A stretch of DNA of 64,000 nucleotides from Burkholderiaceae bacterium (GTDB lineage: Bacteria > Pseudomonadota > Gammaproteobacteria > Burkholderiales > Burkholderiaceae). Where the stretch lies: positions 1 through 64,000 of the forward strand of contig CANGNV010000010.1 of assembly GCA_947455485.1 (NCBI GenBank), written 5' to 3'. This document shows, in pieces, positions 1-8,591 of the stretch. A program made the translations under genes and the position numbers. Position 1 is the first letter of the stretch, and every line of letters starts with the position of its first letter. The notes below the pieces were generated by a model. It was not told the DNA's origin and searched no databases. It saw only the letters and a list, made by a program, of their open reading frames with translations.

Positions 1-100
1 TGATTTCGCTGCCGATTTCCGCTGGTATCTGTTCTATTTTCAATTTTTCGCCTGCAGCAACTTTATACTGTTTGCCACCGGTTTTTATGACCGCGTACAT
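1..100 (-). CDS. rplU: Ribosomal protein bL21 (5' end only)
   Basis: Only the first 33 codons lie in the window; the gene runs off its left edge on the minus strand. The translated N-terminus begins [14 protein letters not shown] and continues [10 protein letters not shown], which is the conserved start of bL21, a 23S rRNA-binding protein of the large ribosomal subunit. It is divergent from the downstream ispB with 75 bp between them, the usual rplU/ispB arrangement in Burkholderiales, where rpmA and obgE normally follow rplU beyond the edge. The identification is secure although the gene is incomplete. Confidence 0.95.
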   Translation of the reverse strand, partial: MYAVIKTGGKQYKVAAGEKLKIEQIPAEIGSEI

Positions 101-175
101 GGTTTGAAACCTCAATTAATATCTACATTTAAGCTAATCCACCCTGGATGAGCTAAGCCGATTATTATATCTTGC

Positions 176-1180
176 ATGACGAGCACTGTCAAAATCAATG
201 AATTAAGCCAAATTTTGGCCCCAATTGCCTTAGATTTCAAGGCCTTAGATGAAGTTATTCGCCTACGATTAGCCTCAAAAGTGGCTTTAATCGACCAAAT
301 CTCCACCTATATCATCCAAGCGGGCGGAAAACGGGTTCGGCCAGCCCTTTTGCTCCTAGTCAGCAAGGCTTTAGCCAATGGTAAAGAAACCTCCCATGCC
401 CTAGAGCTAGCGGCCGTAGTGGAATTTATCCACACAGCTACCCTCTTACATGATGATGTTGTCGACGAATCGACCCTGAGAAGGGGTCGTGAGACTGCCA
501 ATGCCGCTTTTGGTAATGCTGCAAGCGTGCTGGTGGGCGATTTTCTCTATTCCAGAGCCTTTCAGATGATGGTTGGGCCCAACGACCTGCGAGTGATGGA
601 AATCCTGTCCGATGCAACCAACACGATTGCCGAAGGAGAGGTTTTACAACTCCTCAACATGAACGACCCTGAAGTAGACGAAGAGAGCTATTTACGGGTG
701 ATTCGCTATAAAACCGCTAAGTTATTTGAAGCATCTACAGAACTTGGAGCGATTTTGGCCGGGACTGATGCCAAACAAAGAGAGCAGTCTGCAGCTTTTG
801 GTCGCCACATTGGTACCGCCTTCCAATTAATGGATGACCTTCTTGATTACACCGCCGATGCATCCCAAATGGGGAAAAATGCTGGCGATGATTTAAGGGA
901 GGGCAAACCTACATTACCGCTCATTTATCTACTTGAAAATGGCAGCACCGAAGAGCGCCTACTAGTTCGTGCAGCAATTGAACAAAATCAAGACTTGCCA
1001 GATGATGTATTCCAACAGATTCTGAGTGCAGTACAAAACTCCGGCGCTTTGGATTACACCCAAGCTGCCGCAAAACGAGAAGTTGACTTGGCACTCGAAT
1101 GTCTCAAAGATTTCCCTGCAAACGAAGCCACTTCAGCGTTACATGCTTTGTGCAAATACTCTTTATCTAGACAGACCTAA
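176..1180 (+). CDS. ispB: Octaprenyl diphosphate synthase (trans-polyprenyl synthase)
   Basis: This 334-residue protein belongs to the long-chain trans-isoprenyl diphosphate synthases, which extend farnesyl diphosphate with isopentenyl diphosphate to make the ubiquinone side chain. The first Asp-rich motif DDVVD is at residues 93-97, the second (DDLLD) at 220-224, and the GKRVRP substrate-binding segment at 51-56. The length matches IspB. The chain length of the product (C40 expected) is inferred from family and context. The gene is divergent from rplU, and its stop codon overlaps the convergent stop of the next gene by 4 bp. Confidence 0.93.
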   Translation: MTSTVKINELSQILAPIALDFKALDEVIRLRLASKVALIDQISTYIIQAGGKRVRPALLLLVSKALANGKETSHALELAAVVEFIHTATLLHDDVVDESTLRRGRETANAAFGNAASVLVGDFLYSRAFQMMVGPNDLRVMEILSDATNTIAEGEVLQLLNMNDPEVDEESYLRVIRYKTAKLFEASTELGAILAGTDAKQREQSAAFGRHIGTAFQLMDDLLDYTADASQMGKNAGDDLREGKPTLPLIYLLENGSTEERLLVRAAIEQNQDLPDDVFQQILSAVQNSGALDYTQAAAKREVDLALECLKDFPANEATSALHALCKYSLSRQT

Positions 1181-2112
1181 GCACCAACACTCTTTACTCT
1201 GATATCGCGCGCAGTGATGCGTGCTTTTTCTGCCTCATCACGCAAGCGCGTAATTTCCTCTGCACTGAGTCGCTCCAAATTGGAATAATCTAATTTCCAT
1301 GCAGGATCAGAAGCCCAAACTAAAGGGGATTGCACCGTTGTTCGTGGTCCTGGAGCGCCTTCAAGTAAACGCAGAGCTAATTCAAAATTGGAGTCTTGCG
1401 ATTCAATGTTATTCGGCAGCGCTGCGGCGTTGCCTAGCGGAAAGTCACTAAAGACCAAACGTGGCACACCGCAATACTCCACAATATCTTTCGCTGCGCC
1501 CATGATGACTGTAGAAATACCAGCAGCTTCCAAATAACGCGCCAATAAACTTTGGCTTTGGTGACAGATAGGGCAATTCGGAATCAATACAGCAAGGTCA
1601 ACCTGATCTGCGCGCATCTTGCTGAGGATCAATGGTGCATCAATCTCCAGAGTATGGCGTTGACTGCGATTAGTTGGTAGCCCGTAAAAATTTTTAGACA
1701 GAGATTGAATGCGACCCCTTGCAAGAGCGCGTTTCGCAGCATCCAATGGAAACCAACAATTGCCATCCTGCATGTTGGCATTGCGCCTATCAATACCAAC
1801 ATGCGCAATACGTAAGTCTGCGTCCTCATCAATCGATCGACTATAGGGGTCATAAAACTTCGCAGCAGCGTTGTATGCTGCCCCAGATCCCTGGGGGCCC
1901 TTGCTGGCATCAAAGGGTACTGCCGTAGTGACTAAACCTAGGGTCGATTGATTGAGGGGCTTTTGCAGTGGAGCAAAAGGTACATCAAGGTAATGCGCCC
2001 AAACATACGGCGTCTCATACCCCAATCCAAGATAGTAATTACGAGTACGCTCAATATAGCGAACTGGCTGGTCCAATTCAGGTGCAAACAGCAATTCAGA
2101 ATTCTTGGTCAT
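1177..2112 (-). CDS. Cys-form homologue of glycine/betaine/sarcosine reductase subunit B
   Basis: The protein (about 311 residues) resembles the GrdB/PrdB-type selenoprotein B family. It has a conserved DLRIAHVG segment near residues 100-107 and a redox-type CPIC motif at about residues 180-183, followed by an HQSQSLLARYLEAAG helix. In GrdB the equivalent position holds selenocysteine, so this appears to be a Cys version; that alignment is from memory. The physiological substrate is unknown, and no other glycine reductase subunits are nearby. The ATG at 2112 was chosen over a TTG one codon upstream because an AGGGA sequence lies 7 nt before it. The gene is divergent from the FAH-family gene. 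Confidence 0.6.
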   Translation of the reverse strand: MTKNSELLFAPELDQPVRYIERTRNYYLGLGYETPYVWAHYLDVPFAPLQKPLNQSTLGLVTTAVPFDASKGPQGSGAAYNAAAKFYDPYSRSIDEDADLRIAHVGIDRRNANMQDGNCWFPLDAAKRALARGRIQSLSKNFYGLPTNRSQRHTLEIDAPLILSKMRADQVDLAVLIPNCPICHQSQSLLARYLEAAGISTVIMGAAKDIVEYCGVPRLVFSDFPLGNAAALPNNIESQDSNFELALRLLEGAPGPRTTVQSPLVWASDPAWKLDYSNLERLSAEEITRLRDEAEKARITARDIRVKSVGA

Positions 2113-2168
2113 CAATCCATCCCTGTAAGATATTGCTTATCAAATATTAACTATCAGGAGAATTCATT

Positions 2169-2936
2169 ATGGCTCAATGGCTCAGGTTTCAACATCAAGG
2201 CAAATCCGGTTTAGGGCAAGTACAGGGCGATCAAATTGCTGTGTATATGGGCGATCTATTTAATAACCCCCAATCTACCGGCGAGACATTAAAGCTATCG
2301 GATGTCACTATTGATATCCCATGCACCCCCTCCAAAATGGTTGCCATGGTGGATAACTTTCATGCTCTTGTGACCAAGCTTGAGCATGCGGTACCAGTCG
2401 AGCCCTTGTATTTTCTGAAAGGCAATAATTCTTTCTTGGCAGCCAATCAAGTGATTCGTACGCCAAAGTCCTACACTGGAAAAGTCGTTTATGAAGGCGA
2501 ACTCGGAATTGTCATCGGCAAAGCATGTCATGAAGTAGATGAAACTCAAGCAGCCGCTGCAATTTTTGGCTACACCTGTATTAACGATGTCACTGCAATT
2601 GAAATTTTGAATCGCGATCCTGGATACGCACAGTGGACACGCTCTAAGAGCTTTAATACCTTTGGCGTCTTTGGCCCCTACATCACTACCGATGTAGATC
2701 CAAGCAAGTTAACAATTAAAACCATTTTGAATGAGCAAGAGCGTCAAAACTATCCCATCGCCGACATGATTTTCCCTCCAGCAAAATTGGTCAGCCTGAT
2801 CTCTCAAGATATACCACTGCAAGCTGGCGACATTATTGCTTGCGGCACCTCTGTTGGAGTTGGCTCAATGAAACCCGGCAGCAATGTCAGCATCATCATT
2901 GATGGCGTTGGACGCTTAGATAATCGTTTTGAATAA
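2169..2936 (+). CDS. Fumarylacetoacetate hydrolase (FAH) family protein
   Basis: This 255-residue protein has the FAH fold signature. Metal-binding acidic residues are visible as the EGE motif at 109-111 and Asp140 in GYTCIND, and the C-terminus has the family's typical GDIIACGTSVGVGSM segment. Members hydrolyse C-C bonds of acylpyruvates or decarboxylate and isomerise 2-oxo acids in aromatic degradation; the exact substrate cannot be read from sequence. A clear Shine-Dalgarno AGGAG at about 2157-2161 supports the ATG. It is followed by a strong bidirectional terminator and shares a 56-bp divergent promoter region with the GrdB-like gene. Confidence 0.85.
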   Translation: MAQWLRFQHQGKSGLGQVQGDQIAVYMGDLFNNPQSTGETLKLSDVTIDIPCTPSKMVAMVDNFHALVTKLEHAVPVEPLYFLKGNNSFLAANQVIRTPKSYTGKVVYEGELGIVIGKACHEVDETQAAAAIFGYTCINDVTAIEILNRDPGYAQWTRSKSFNTFGVFGPYITTDVDPSKLTIKTILNEQERQNYPIADMIFPPAKLVSLISQDIPLQAGDIIACGTSVGVGSMKPGSNVSIIIDGVGRLDNRFE

Positions 2937-2976
2937 GCCATCTAATTCTTTGATCTAAATCTAAGACTGAAAAAAC

Positions 2977-3011
2977 AAAAACCCTCACCATGATTAGTGG
3001 TGAGGGTTTTT
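2977..3011. terminator. Bidirectional Rho-independent terminator
   Basis: A perfect 10-bp stem, ACCCTCACCA with TGGTGAGGGT, encloses the 7-nt loop TGATTAG. It is flanked by an A-run on the left and a T-run on the right, so it can end transcription on either strand. It sits between the convergent FAH-family gene and the ketopantoate reductase homologue. Confidence 0.93.
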
Positions 3012-3058
3012 TAATGCTTACTTAATTTAGACGTTGAATCTAAATATTTTGTAGATTA

Positions 3059-4078
3059 TTAATAACCAGAAACAGATGGCAAAGCCAAGCTGCCTTTGGA
3101 GGCTTGGACATTTTCATCAAGATACTTCGTCAACGCAAAGACTGTATTGAGACAAGGCGTCGGTGTTTCGGTAATCTTGCCAAGCTCAATCACAGAACCC
3201 AATAAGGCATCAATCTCTAAGCTACGGCCTGCTTCCAAGTCTTGCAACATCGACGTTTTGTGTTTGCCAACTTTTTCAGCACCAGCAATACGACGCTCAA
3301 TATCTACCCGGAAAGTCACACCCAATTTCTCAGCAATGGTTTGTGCTTCAGCCATCATATTGCGAGCTAACTCTTTAGTGAGTGGATATTGACAAATGCC
3401 TTCCAAGGTTCCGTGAGTCAAAGAGCTGATTGGATTGAAGGTCATATTGCCCCACAATTTCAACCAAATCTCAGAACGAATATCTTCTAGGATTGGTGAT
3501 TTAAATCCAGCTGCTGACATCATTTCAGACATCTTCTGAATACGCTCAGTCTGCTTACCGTCTAACTCACCCAATGGGAAACGATTGCCCTCAACGTGAC
3601 GAATCACGCCAGGAGCTTGGGTGAAGGTAGCTGGATACACTACGCAACCAATAATGTTATTTGGATTAATTGCATTCTTAGCAACGCCACCAGCATCGAC
3701 CGTTTCAACGGAGTGATCTTGATAGTCGCCGCCCAACTTCTGGAAGTACCACCAAGGAATTCCGTTTTGCATTGGAATCAAAATAGTTTCCGGACCCATG
3801 ATTGCAGCAAGATCTTCAATGATCGGCTCAACCTGATGCGCCTTCACAGCCAAGATCACTACATCCGGAGTTTCCGCATCCCGAATTTTTTCAACTGCTT
3901 TTACCTGCGCCACTAAAGGCTCAGGCTGGTCATCCATAATCAATGCCAGACCACGCTCTTTAATCGCAGCTAATGTGGCACCACGCGCTACAACCGTGAC
4001 ATCATTGCCAGCTCGCGCCAACATGACAGCAAGGTAACCGCCAATTGCGCCCCCTCCACCGATCACACAGATTTTCAT
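3059..4078 (-). CDS. Ketopantoate reductase family protein (PanE/ApbA)
   Basis: This 339-residue protein belongs to the 2-dehydropantoate 2-reductase family, which reduces ketopantoate to pantoate with NADPH in coenzyme A biosynthesis. The N-terminal Rossmann motif GGGGAIGG is at residues 7-14. The probable catalytic lysine is Lys207 in the segment EIWLKLWGNMTFNP. An SD sequence (GGAG) precedes the ATG at 4078. Many genomes carry paralogues of unknown specificity, and there is no pantothenate gene nearby, so panE itself is not assigned. It is followed, in the same direction upstream, by a symporter gene with a 101-bp gap. Confidence 0.85.
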   Translation of the reverse strand: MKICVIGGGGAIGGYLAVMLARAGNDVTVVARGATLAAIKERGLALIMDDQPEPLVAQVKAVEKIRDAETPDVVILAVKAHQVEPIIEDLAAIMGPETILIPMQNGIPWWYFQKLGGDYQDHSVETVDAGGVAKNAINPNNIIGCVVYPATFTQAPGVIRHVEGNRFPLGELDGKQTERIQKMSEMMSAAGFKSPILEDIRSEIWLKLWGNMTFNPISSLTHGTLEGICQYPLTKELARNMMAEAQTIAEKLGVTFRVDIERRIAGAEKVGKHKTSMLQDLEAGRSLEIDALLGSVIELGKITETPTPCLNTVFALTKYLDENVQASKGSLALPSVSGY

Positions 4079-4179
4079 AAAAACTCCATAAAGATAAAAA
4101 ATTTTGAATTAATGTCATATTAGAGGAGAATATTTTGCGGTGCAACAAAATATTGTGCCTAATATTTAAGCAATTTAAA

Positions 4180-5595
4180 TTAATTTGCCGCCAATCTGGC
4201 ACGAGGTACCAATCCGCCCAAAAGCATGCCAATAATGCTGGCCATAAGGCCTGCTAATTGCGGGGGGAGAATGGCCCCGGGGGCCAGAACTTCACAGCTA
4301 ATCCAGACGGTCAGACCACCAACTACCGCCAATAGCCCGCCCAAAGAATTGGCTTTTGACCAATACACCCCAAAAGCCAGTGGCACAAAGGCAGCAACTA
4401 AGGTCACTTTGTAGGCATTCTCAACCATCTTAAAAATCGATAAATGGGAGTTAATCGCAAAGAAAGTAACCACTACCGCAAAACAAAGCACGGTGATGCG
4501 CATCACTTTTAACAAGTCCTTATCGGACAAGTGCTTAAAGAAACCCCTGACAATATTTTCAGCAAAGGTAACAGAAGGAGCGAGCAAGGTAGCGCTTGCA
4601 CAACTCTTAATCGCCGATAACAAAGCACCAAAGAACATCACCTGCGCAATCAGTGGCGCATGGTTGAGAATCAGCTTCGGCAAAATCATTTGCGGGTCTG
4701 TATCAAGGTACTGTTTCACTAAATCTGGGCTAATGATGGTCGCTGAATAAGCCAGGTATAGCGGAACAAATGCGAATATGAAGTACAGCACGCCACCCAA
4801 TAAGGCTGCTTGTACTGCAATGTTGACGTTCTTAGATGAAGTAATCCGCTGAAACACATCTTGCTGTGGAATAGATCCCAGCATCATGGTGCATAAAGCG
4901 GCCACAAAACCCAAGATAGAAGCGAGATTCAGATCCGGCCAGAAATTAGAGAACTGGCCGGCGGCAGCGGCATGCTCTAAGACAACGCCAACACCGCCAG
5001 TTTGGATGGTCATCTCACCACCAATGTAGAGCATACCTACCACGATGATGATCATCTGAATGAAGTCAGTAATAGCTACAGACCACATACCGCCAAAGAG
5101 CGTGTAAATCAACACACTACCAGCACCAATTAACATGCCGCCGGTTTGAGAAATGCTGCCCTCAGACACGACGTTGAAAACGAGACCCAAGGCTTTGATC
5201 TGGGCAGCCACCCAACCCAAATAAGAAACCACAATACAGAGGGTCACTAAAACCTCAACAGTACGACCATATTTTTCTCTGAAGAAATCCCCAATCGTGA
5301 GCATGCGGCGGTTGTAGAGGTGGCGGGCAAAAAAGAGTCCAACCAAAATCAGGCACATGGAAGATCCAAAAGGGTCGGATACGATTCCGCCAAGCCCTTC
5401 TTTTAGGAAAGTGGCCGGAATACCTAAAACGGTTTCAGAGCCAAACCAGGTAGCAAATACCGTAGCAGTAACAATCGGCAAAGGGAGGCTGTGACCAGCC
5501 GCAGCGAAGTCAGCCGTATTTTTGACCCGGAGCGCAGCCCAAAGACCAATGCCCACAGATATCACCCAATAGATGATGACAAACCAAATCAACAT
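4180..5595 (-). CDS. Sodium:solute symporter (SSS family)
   Basis: This 471-residue, strongly hydrophobic protein has about 12-13 predicted membrane segments and the sodium:solute symporter family pattern, including a YTLFGGMWSV segment and the N-terminal FATWFGSETVLGIPATFLKEG region (shown here as a landmark near residues 48-68). Such proteins import organic solutes with Na+ across the inner membrane. The solute cannot be told from sequence. An AAGGAGA ribosome binding site lies before the ATG at 5595. The next gene downstream encodes a PanE-type reductase, but co-function is not established. Confidence 0.88.
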   Translation of the reverse strand: MLIWFVIIYWVISVGIGLWAALRVKNTADFAAAGHSLPLPIVTATVFATWFGSETVLGIPATFLKEGLGGIVSDPFGSSMCLILVGLFFARHLYNRRMLTIGDFFREKYGRTVEVLVTLCIVVSYLGWVAAQIKALGLVFNVVSEGSISQTGGMLIGAGSVLIYTLFGGMWSVAITDFIQMIIIVVGMLYIGGEMTIQTGGVGVVLEHAAAAGQFSNFWPDLNLASILGFVAALCTMMLGSIPQQDVFQRITSSKNVNIAVQAALLGGVLYFIFAFVPLYLAYSATIISPDLVKQYLDTDPQMILPKLILNHAPLIAQVMFFGALLSAIKSCASATLLAPSVTFAENIVRGFFKHLSDKDLLKVMRITVLCFAVVVTFFAINSHLSIFKMVENAYKVTLVAAFVPLAFGVYWSKANSLGGLLAVVGGLTVWISCEVLAPGAILPPQLAGLMASIIGMLLGGLVPRARLAAN

Positions 5596-5703
5596 CGCCT
5601 AATTTCTCCTTCAGGAATTTGGTCAAATTATATGGCCTTGTTACTTCTGTCATTTAATCAATAAGAGCCAAATTTGGGCGAGCTGGTCTGACATAATTCA
5701 TAG

Positions 5704-6693
5704 GTGAATTCCGCCATACACCCCAAAGAGAACACGAATAGCGATCTAGCCTATCAAAAGGCGATTTTGGGTTCCGTATCGCGTACTTTTGCTCTCACCA
5801 TCCCCCTCCTGCCCCCAGCAATTGAGGTCGTGGTTGGCAACACCTATTTACTGTGTCGAATTGTCGACACTATCGAAGATGCAGCCGAACTTAGTCCAGC
5901 AGAAAAGCAAAGCTTATCTAAGCTATTTTTAGAAGCAGTTCTAGGAATGATTCCGGTAGAGCACTTTGTAAGCCCCTGCCTAGATGCGCTCAAGGGCTAC
6001 TCCAATATCGATGAGCTTGATTTAATTGCGCATACCCCTACAGTTCTTCGTATTCTGCATACCTTCCCCGATAAAGATCAGGCAGCAATTAGTCGTTGCG
6101 TTTCAATCATGTCTGATGGCATGTCGCATTTCCACGGAAGGCAAACGCAAGCAGGACTAAAAGATCTCGCAGAATTTGAGGAGTATTGCTATGTAGTGGC
6201 TGGCGTAGTTGGCGAACTACTCACCAGCATATTTAGCAACTACTCGATTGAGTTTGCAATACACATTAAAGGGCATGAGCAGCTGGCTATCGCATTTGGT
6301 CAGGCCTTACAAATGACCAATATTCTGAAAGACTCACCAGAAGATCGTGCACGCGGAGTTTCCTGGAAACCAGCTTCAATGAGCCAAAGCGAGCTGCTAA
6401 AGATTGCCTACGAAAAACTACAAGACTCTATGGGCTACATTCTTCTGATTCCAGAAAATGAAATAGGCATGAGACGCTTCTGCTTTCTTGCTTTCGGTCT
6501 TGCGGTGATGACGCTTGAAAAAATTGCCATTAGAAAAGAATTCAGCAATAAATCTGAGGTAAAGCTTTCTAGAAATACTGTTTGGGTGTTCTATGCCTTT
6601 ACAAAAATTGCAGCAAGCAATCCACTTCTGATGAAGGCATTCTTTTACGCAACATCCAAGCAACTCAGAAGACTGTCCGCAAAGAATCCCTAA
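5704..6693 (+). CDS. Squalene/phytoene synthase family protein
   Basis: This 329-residue protein has the two Asp-rich motifs of head-to-head prenyl synthases: DTIED at residues 55-59 and DSPED at 210-214, inside TNILKDSPEDRARG. It also has the SVSRTFALTIPLLP entry segment and YCYVVAGVVGELL at about 161-173. The family condenses two farnesyl (or geranylgeranyl) diphosphates to squalene, dehydrosqualene or phytoene. The YCYVVAG pattern looks closer to squalene synthases, which is an inference. The only usable start is a GTG with a weak ribosome binding site. No desaturase or cyclase gene is adjacent, so the end product is unclear. Its stop overlaps the convergent ogt by 4 bp. Confidence 0.82.
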   Translation: MNSAIHPKENTNSDLAYQKAILGSVSRTFALTIPLLPPAIEVVVGNTYLLCRIVDTIEDAAELSPAEKQSLSKLFLEAVLGMIPVEHFVSPCLDALKGYSNIDELDLIAHTPTVLRILHTFPDKDQAAISRCVSIMSDGMSHFHGRQTQAGLKDLAEFEEYCYVVAGVVGELLTSIFSNYSIEFAIHIKGHEQLAIAFGQALQMTNILKDSPEDRARGVSWKPASMSQSELLKIAYEKLQDSMGYILLIPENEIGMRRFCFLAFGLAVMTLEKIAIRKEFSNKSEVKLSRNTVWVFYAFTKIAASNPLLMKAFFYATSKQLRRLSAKNP

Positions 6694-7184
6694 AGCGCAC
6701 CCTCATGCTTCAAGAGCCAAACTTTGATCTGGCGGTAAAAACCAGGGGCATCCTCCTTCATAAAGCCCCCAAGACCTTGCGCTGAAATAATCCGATGGCA
6801 TGGTGTGACCAAAGGATATGGATTTGCGCCGCAAGCTGTCCCAACCGCACGCGGGCCACTCTTAATCATTGTTGCGATTTCACCGTAGGTACTCGTCTTT
6901 CCGACTCCAATGCCTTGAGTGGCATTCCACACCTTTTGCTGGTGAACGGTTCCTGCAGGCTTCAGTGGAACATCAAATACCGATGAGGCATCCTTGAAAT
7001 ATTGAATGCACTGACGTGAAAAAATCTTAGCAAGCTGATTTTTTGGGGGACGTAATGCAGTTTTGGGGGGCAGGTAGTCAATTTTTGAAATCATCAAACT
7101 ACCGTCGACCAACTCCGTTTGCACGCCTAGGCACCCAAAAGGTGCCGATATCACGCAATACTCAGTTGATGTGGGGATAGGCAT
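6690..7184 (-). CDS. ogt: Methylated-DNA-[protein]-cysteine S-methyltransferase
   Basis: This 164-residue protein is an O6-alkylguanine-DNA alkyltransferase, a suicide enzyme that moves a methyl group from O6-methylguanine to its own cysteine. The active-site motif PCHR is at 128-131 with Cys129 as acceptor, and the DNA-binding segment SGPRAVGTACGANP precedes it. Length and motif fit Ogt rather than the larger Ada fusion, since no N-terminal zinc domain is present. It is a single gene between convergent and divergent neighbours. Confidence 0.92.
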   Translation of the reverse strand: MPIPTSTEYCVISAPFGCLGVQTELVDGSLMISKIDYLPPKTALRPPKNQLAKIFSRQCIQYFKDASSVFDVPLKPAGTVHQQKVWNATQGIGVGKTSTYGEIATMIKSGPRAVGTACGANPYPLVTPCHRIISAQGLGGFMKEDAPGFYRQIKVWLLKHEGAL

Positions 7185-7301
7185 GAAGAATATTCTGACA
7201 CATATTGAAGGATAAATTCAGACAGGATTCTGAAATCGCTATAGCTAGTGAAAGGGCACTTTGCTATATTGGTTGTTCCTAATTCTTTGCAGGCATAACT
7301 G

Positions 7302-8591
7302 ATGGACACTTTTTTTGATGATTGGCCTTTTATTGGCCAAGTCGCATTAGTCCTTTTTTTACTGGCACTATCCGGCTTCTTTTCCATGGCCGAAACTAGC
7401 ATGCTGTCTTCCAATCGCCATCGACTACGTGCAATGGCTAATGGCGGGAATGCTGGAGCAGCACTTGCAGAAAGACTATTGAAACGCATTGATTCACTGC
7501 TTTCAGTGCTGCTGATTTCTAACAACCTCATCAATACCGTCCTTCCAATCTTGGTTACCGGCATTGCCTTGCATATTTTTGGCGATAGCGGACTGGTATT
7601 GTCGATTGCCACTTTAGTTGTTGCACTACTCATCATTATTTTTAGTGAGATCACCCCAAAGGTGATTGGAGCAGCTTTTCCTGAAAAAATTGCCAGCAAT
7701 GTTGGCTGGTTCATTCTTCCCCTCACATTCGCTCTTAAGCCGCTACTCTGGTTTATTAATAGTTTTGTATCAGGACTAATGAAAGTCTCTGGATTACAAG
7801 CGTCAACCGATAACAGAGTAATGAGTAAGGAAGAATTACGCAGCTTAGTTCTGGAATCCAACCGATTTGTTTCCGCCCATCATCGCAATATCTTGCTTAA
7901 TCTTTTTAATCTCGAAAATATCTTGGTTGACGATGTGATGACGCCTCGCGCCAAGATCGAAGTATTGGATCTCTCAAGGCCTATTGGTGAGGTGGTAGAA
8001 CAATTAGAAACTTGTTACCACAACAAGCTGCCAGTATGCGATGGCGACTCTGAGCGCATCATTGGCATTCTGTCTGTAAAGAAAGTACTCTCCTTGCTTG
8101 GTGATGCAGATCTTCATCACGAAGACTTCAGAACCTTGCTTAATGAGCCCTATTTCATTCCGAGTGGTACGCCGGTTCTTCAACAGATGCAATTTTTCCA
8201 AGACAACCAACAACGCTTAAGCCTGGTTGTAAATGAATATGGAGAAGTACTTGGCCTAGTGACCTTTGAAGACATTGTTGAGGAATTGATTGGCGAGTTC
8301 ACCACCTCATTCTCCAATCTGTCTAATGATCCTCATTGGCTTGCTGATGGCACCTACCTTGCAAGCGGTACTGCCTCTTTACGAGATTTAAATCGTCTGC
8401 TAAAACTGGATCTTCCACTCGATGGACCGCGTACATTGAATGGTCTTATTTTAGAAAAACTCGAAGCGATTCCTGATTACGATGTCAGCATTCGAATTGC
8501 TGGTGTAGTGATGGAAATTGTTCAATTTGATGAGCATGGCGTAAAAACAGTAAAGTTATACCGACCCCTCACTCAAGCAAATCAAGATTGA
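7302..8591 (+). CDS. HlyC/CorC family protein: CNNM membrane domain, CBS pair, CorC-HlyC domain
   Basis: This 429-residue protein has three parts. An N-terminal CNNM/DUF21 domain with about four hydrophobic segments spans residues 1-170 and contains the GFFSMAETSMLS signature. A CBS-domain pair with the typical VDDVMTPRAKIEVLD start lies at about 205-325, and a CorC_HlyC domain follows at 340-420. Relatives are linked to Mg2+ or Co2+ efflux and to membrane stress tolerance. The old haemolysin label is misleading. It is the first gene of a run overlapping the GspE-type ATPase by 4 bp, which may only reflect compaction. Confidence 0.88.
   Translation: MDTFFDDWPFIGQVALVLFLLALSGFFSMAETSMLSSNRHRLRAMANGGNAGAALAERLLKRIDSLLSVLLISNNLINTVLPILVTGIALHIFGDSGLVLSIATLVVALLIIIFSEITPKVIGAAFPEKIASNVGWFILPLTFALKPLLWFINSFVSGLMKVSGLQASTDNRVMSKEELRSLVLESNRFVSAHHRNILLNLFNLENILVDDVMTPRAKIEVLDLSRPIGEVVEQLETCYHNKLPVCDGDSERIIGILSVKKVLSLLGDADLHHEDFRTLLNEPYFIPSGTPVLQQMQFFQDNQQRLSLVVNEYGEVLGLVTFEDIVEELIGEFTTSFSNLSNDPHWLADGTYLASGTASLRDLNRLLKLDLPLDGPRTLNGLILEKLEAIPDYDVSIRIAGVVMEIVQFDEHGVKTVKLYRPLTQANQD

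Noticed and set aside
7151-7861. Long minus-strand frame of 236 codons opposite the CNNM/CBS gene
   Set aside because: It is antisense to a well supported gene, overlaps ogt, has no recognisable motif and a composition rich in Ser and Thr typical of a shadow frame.
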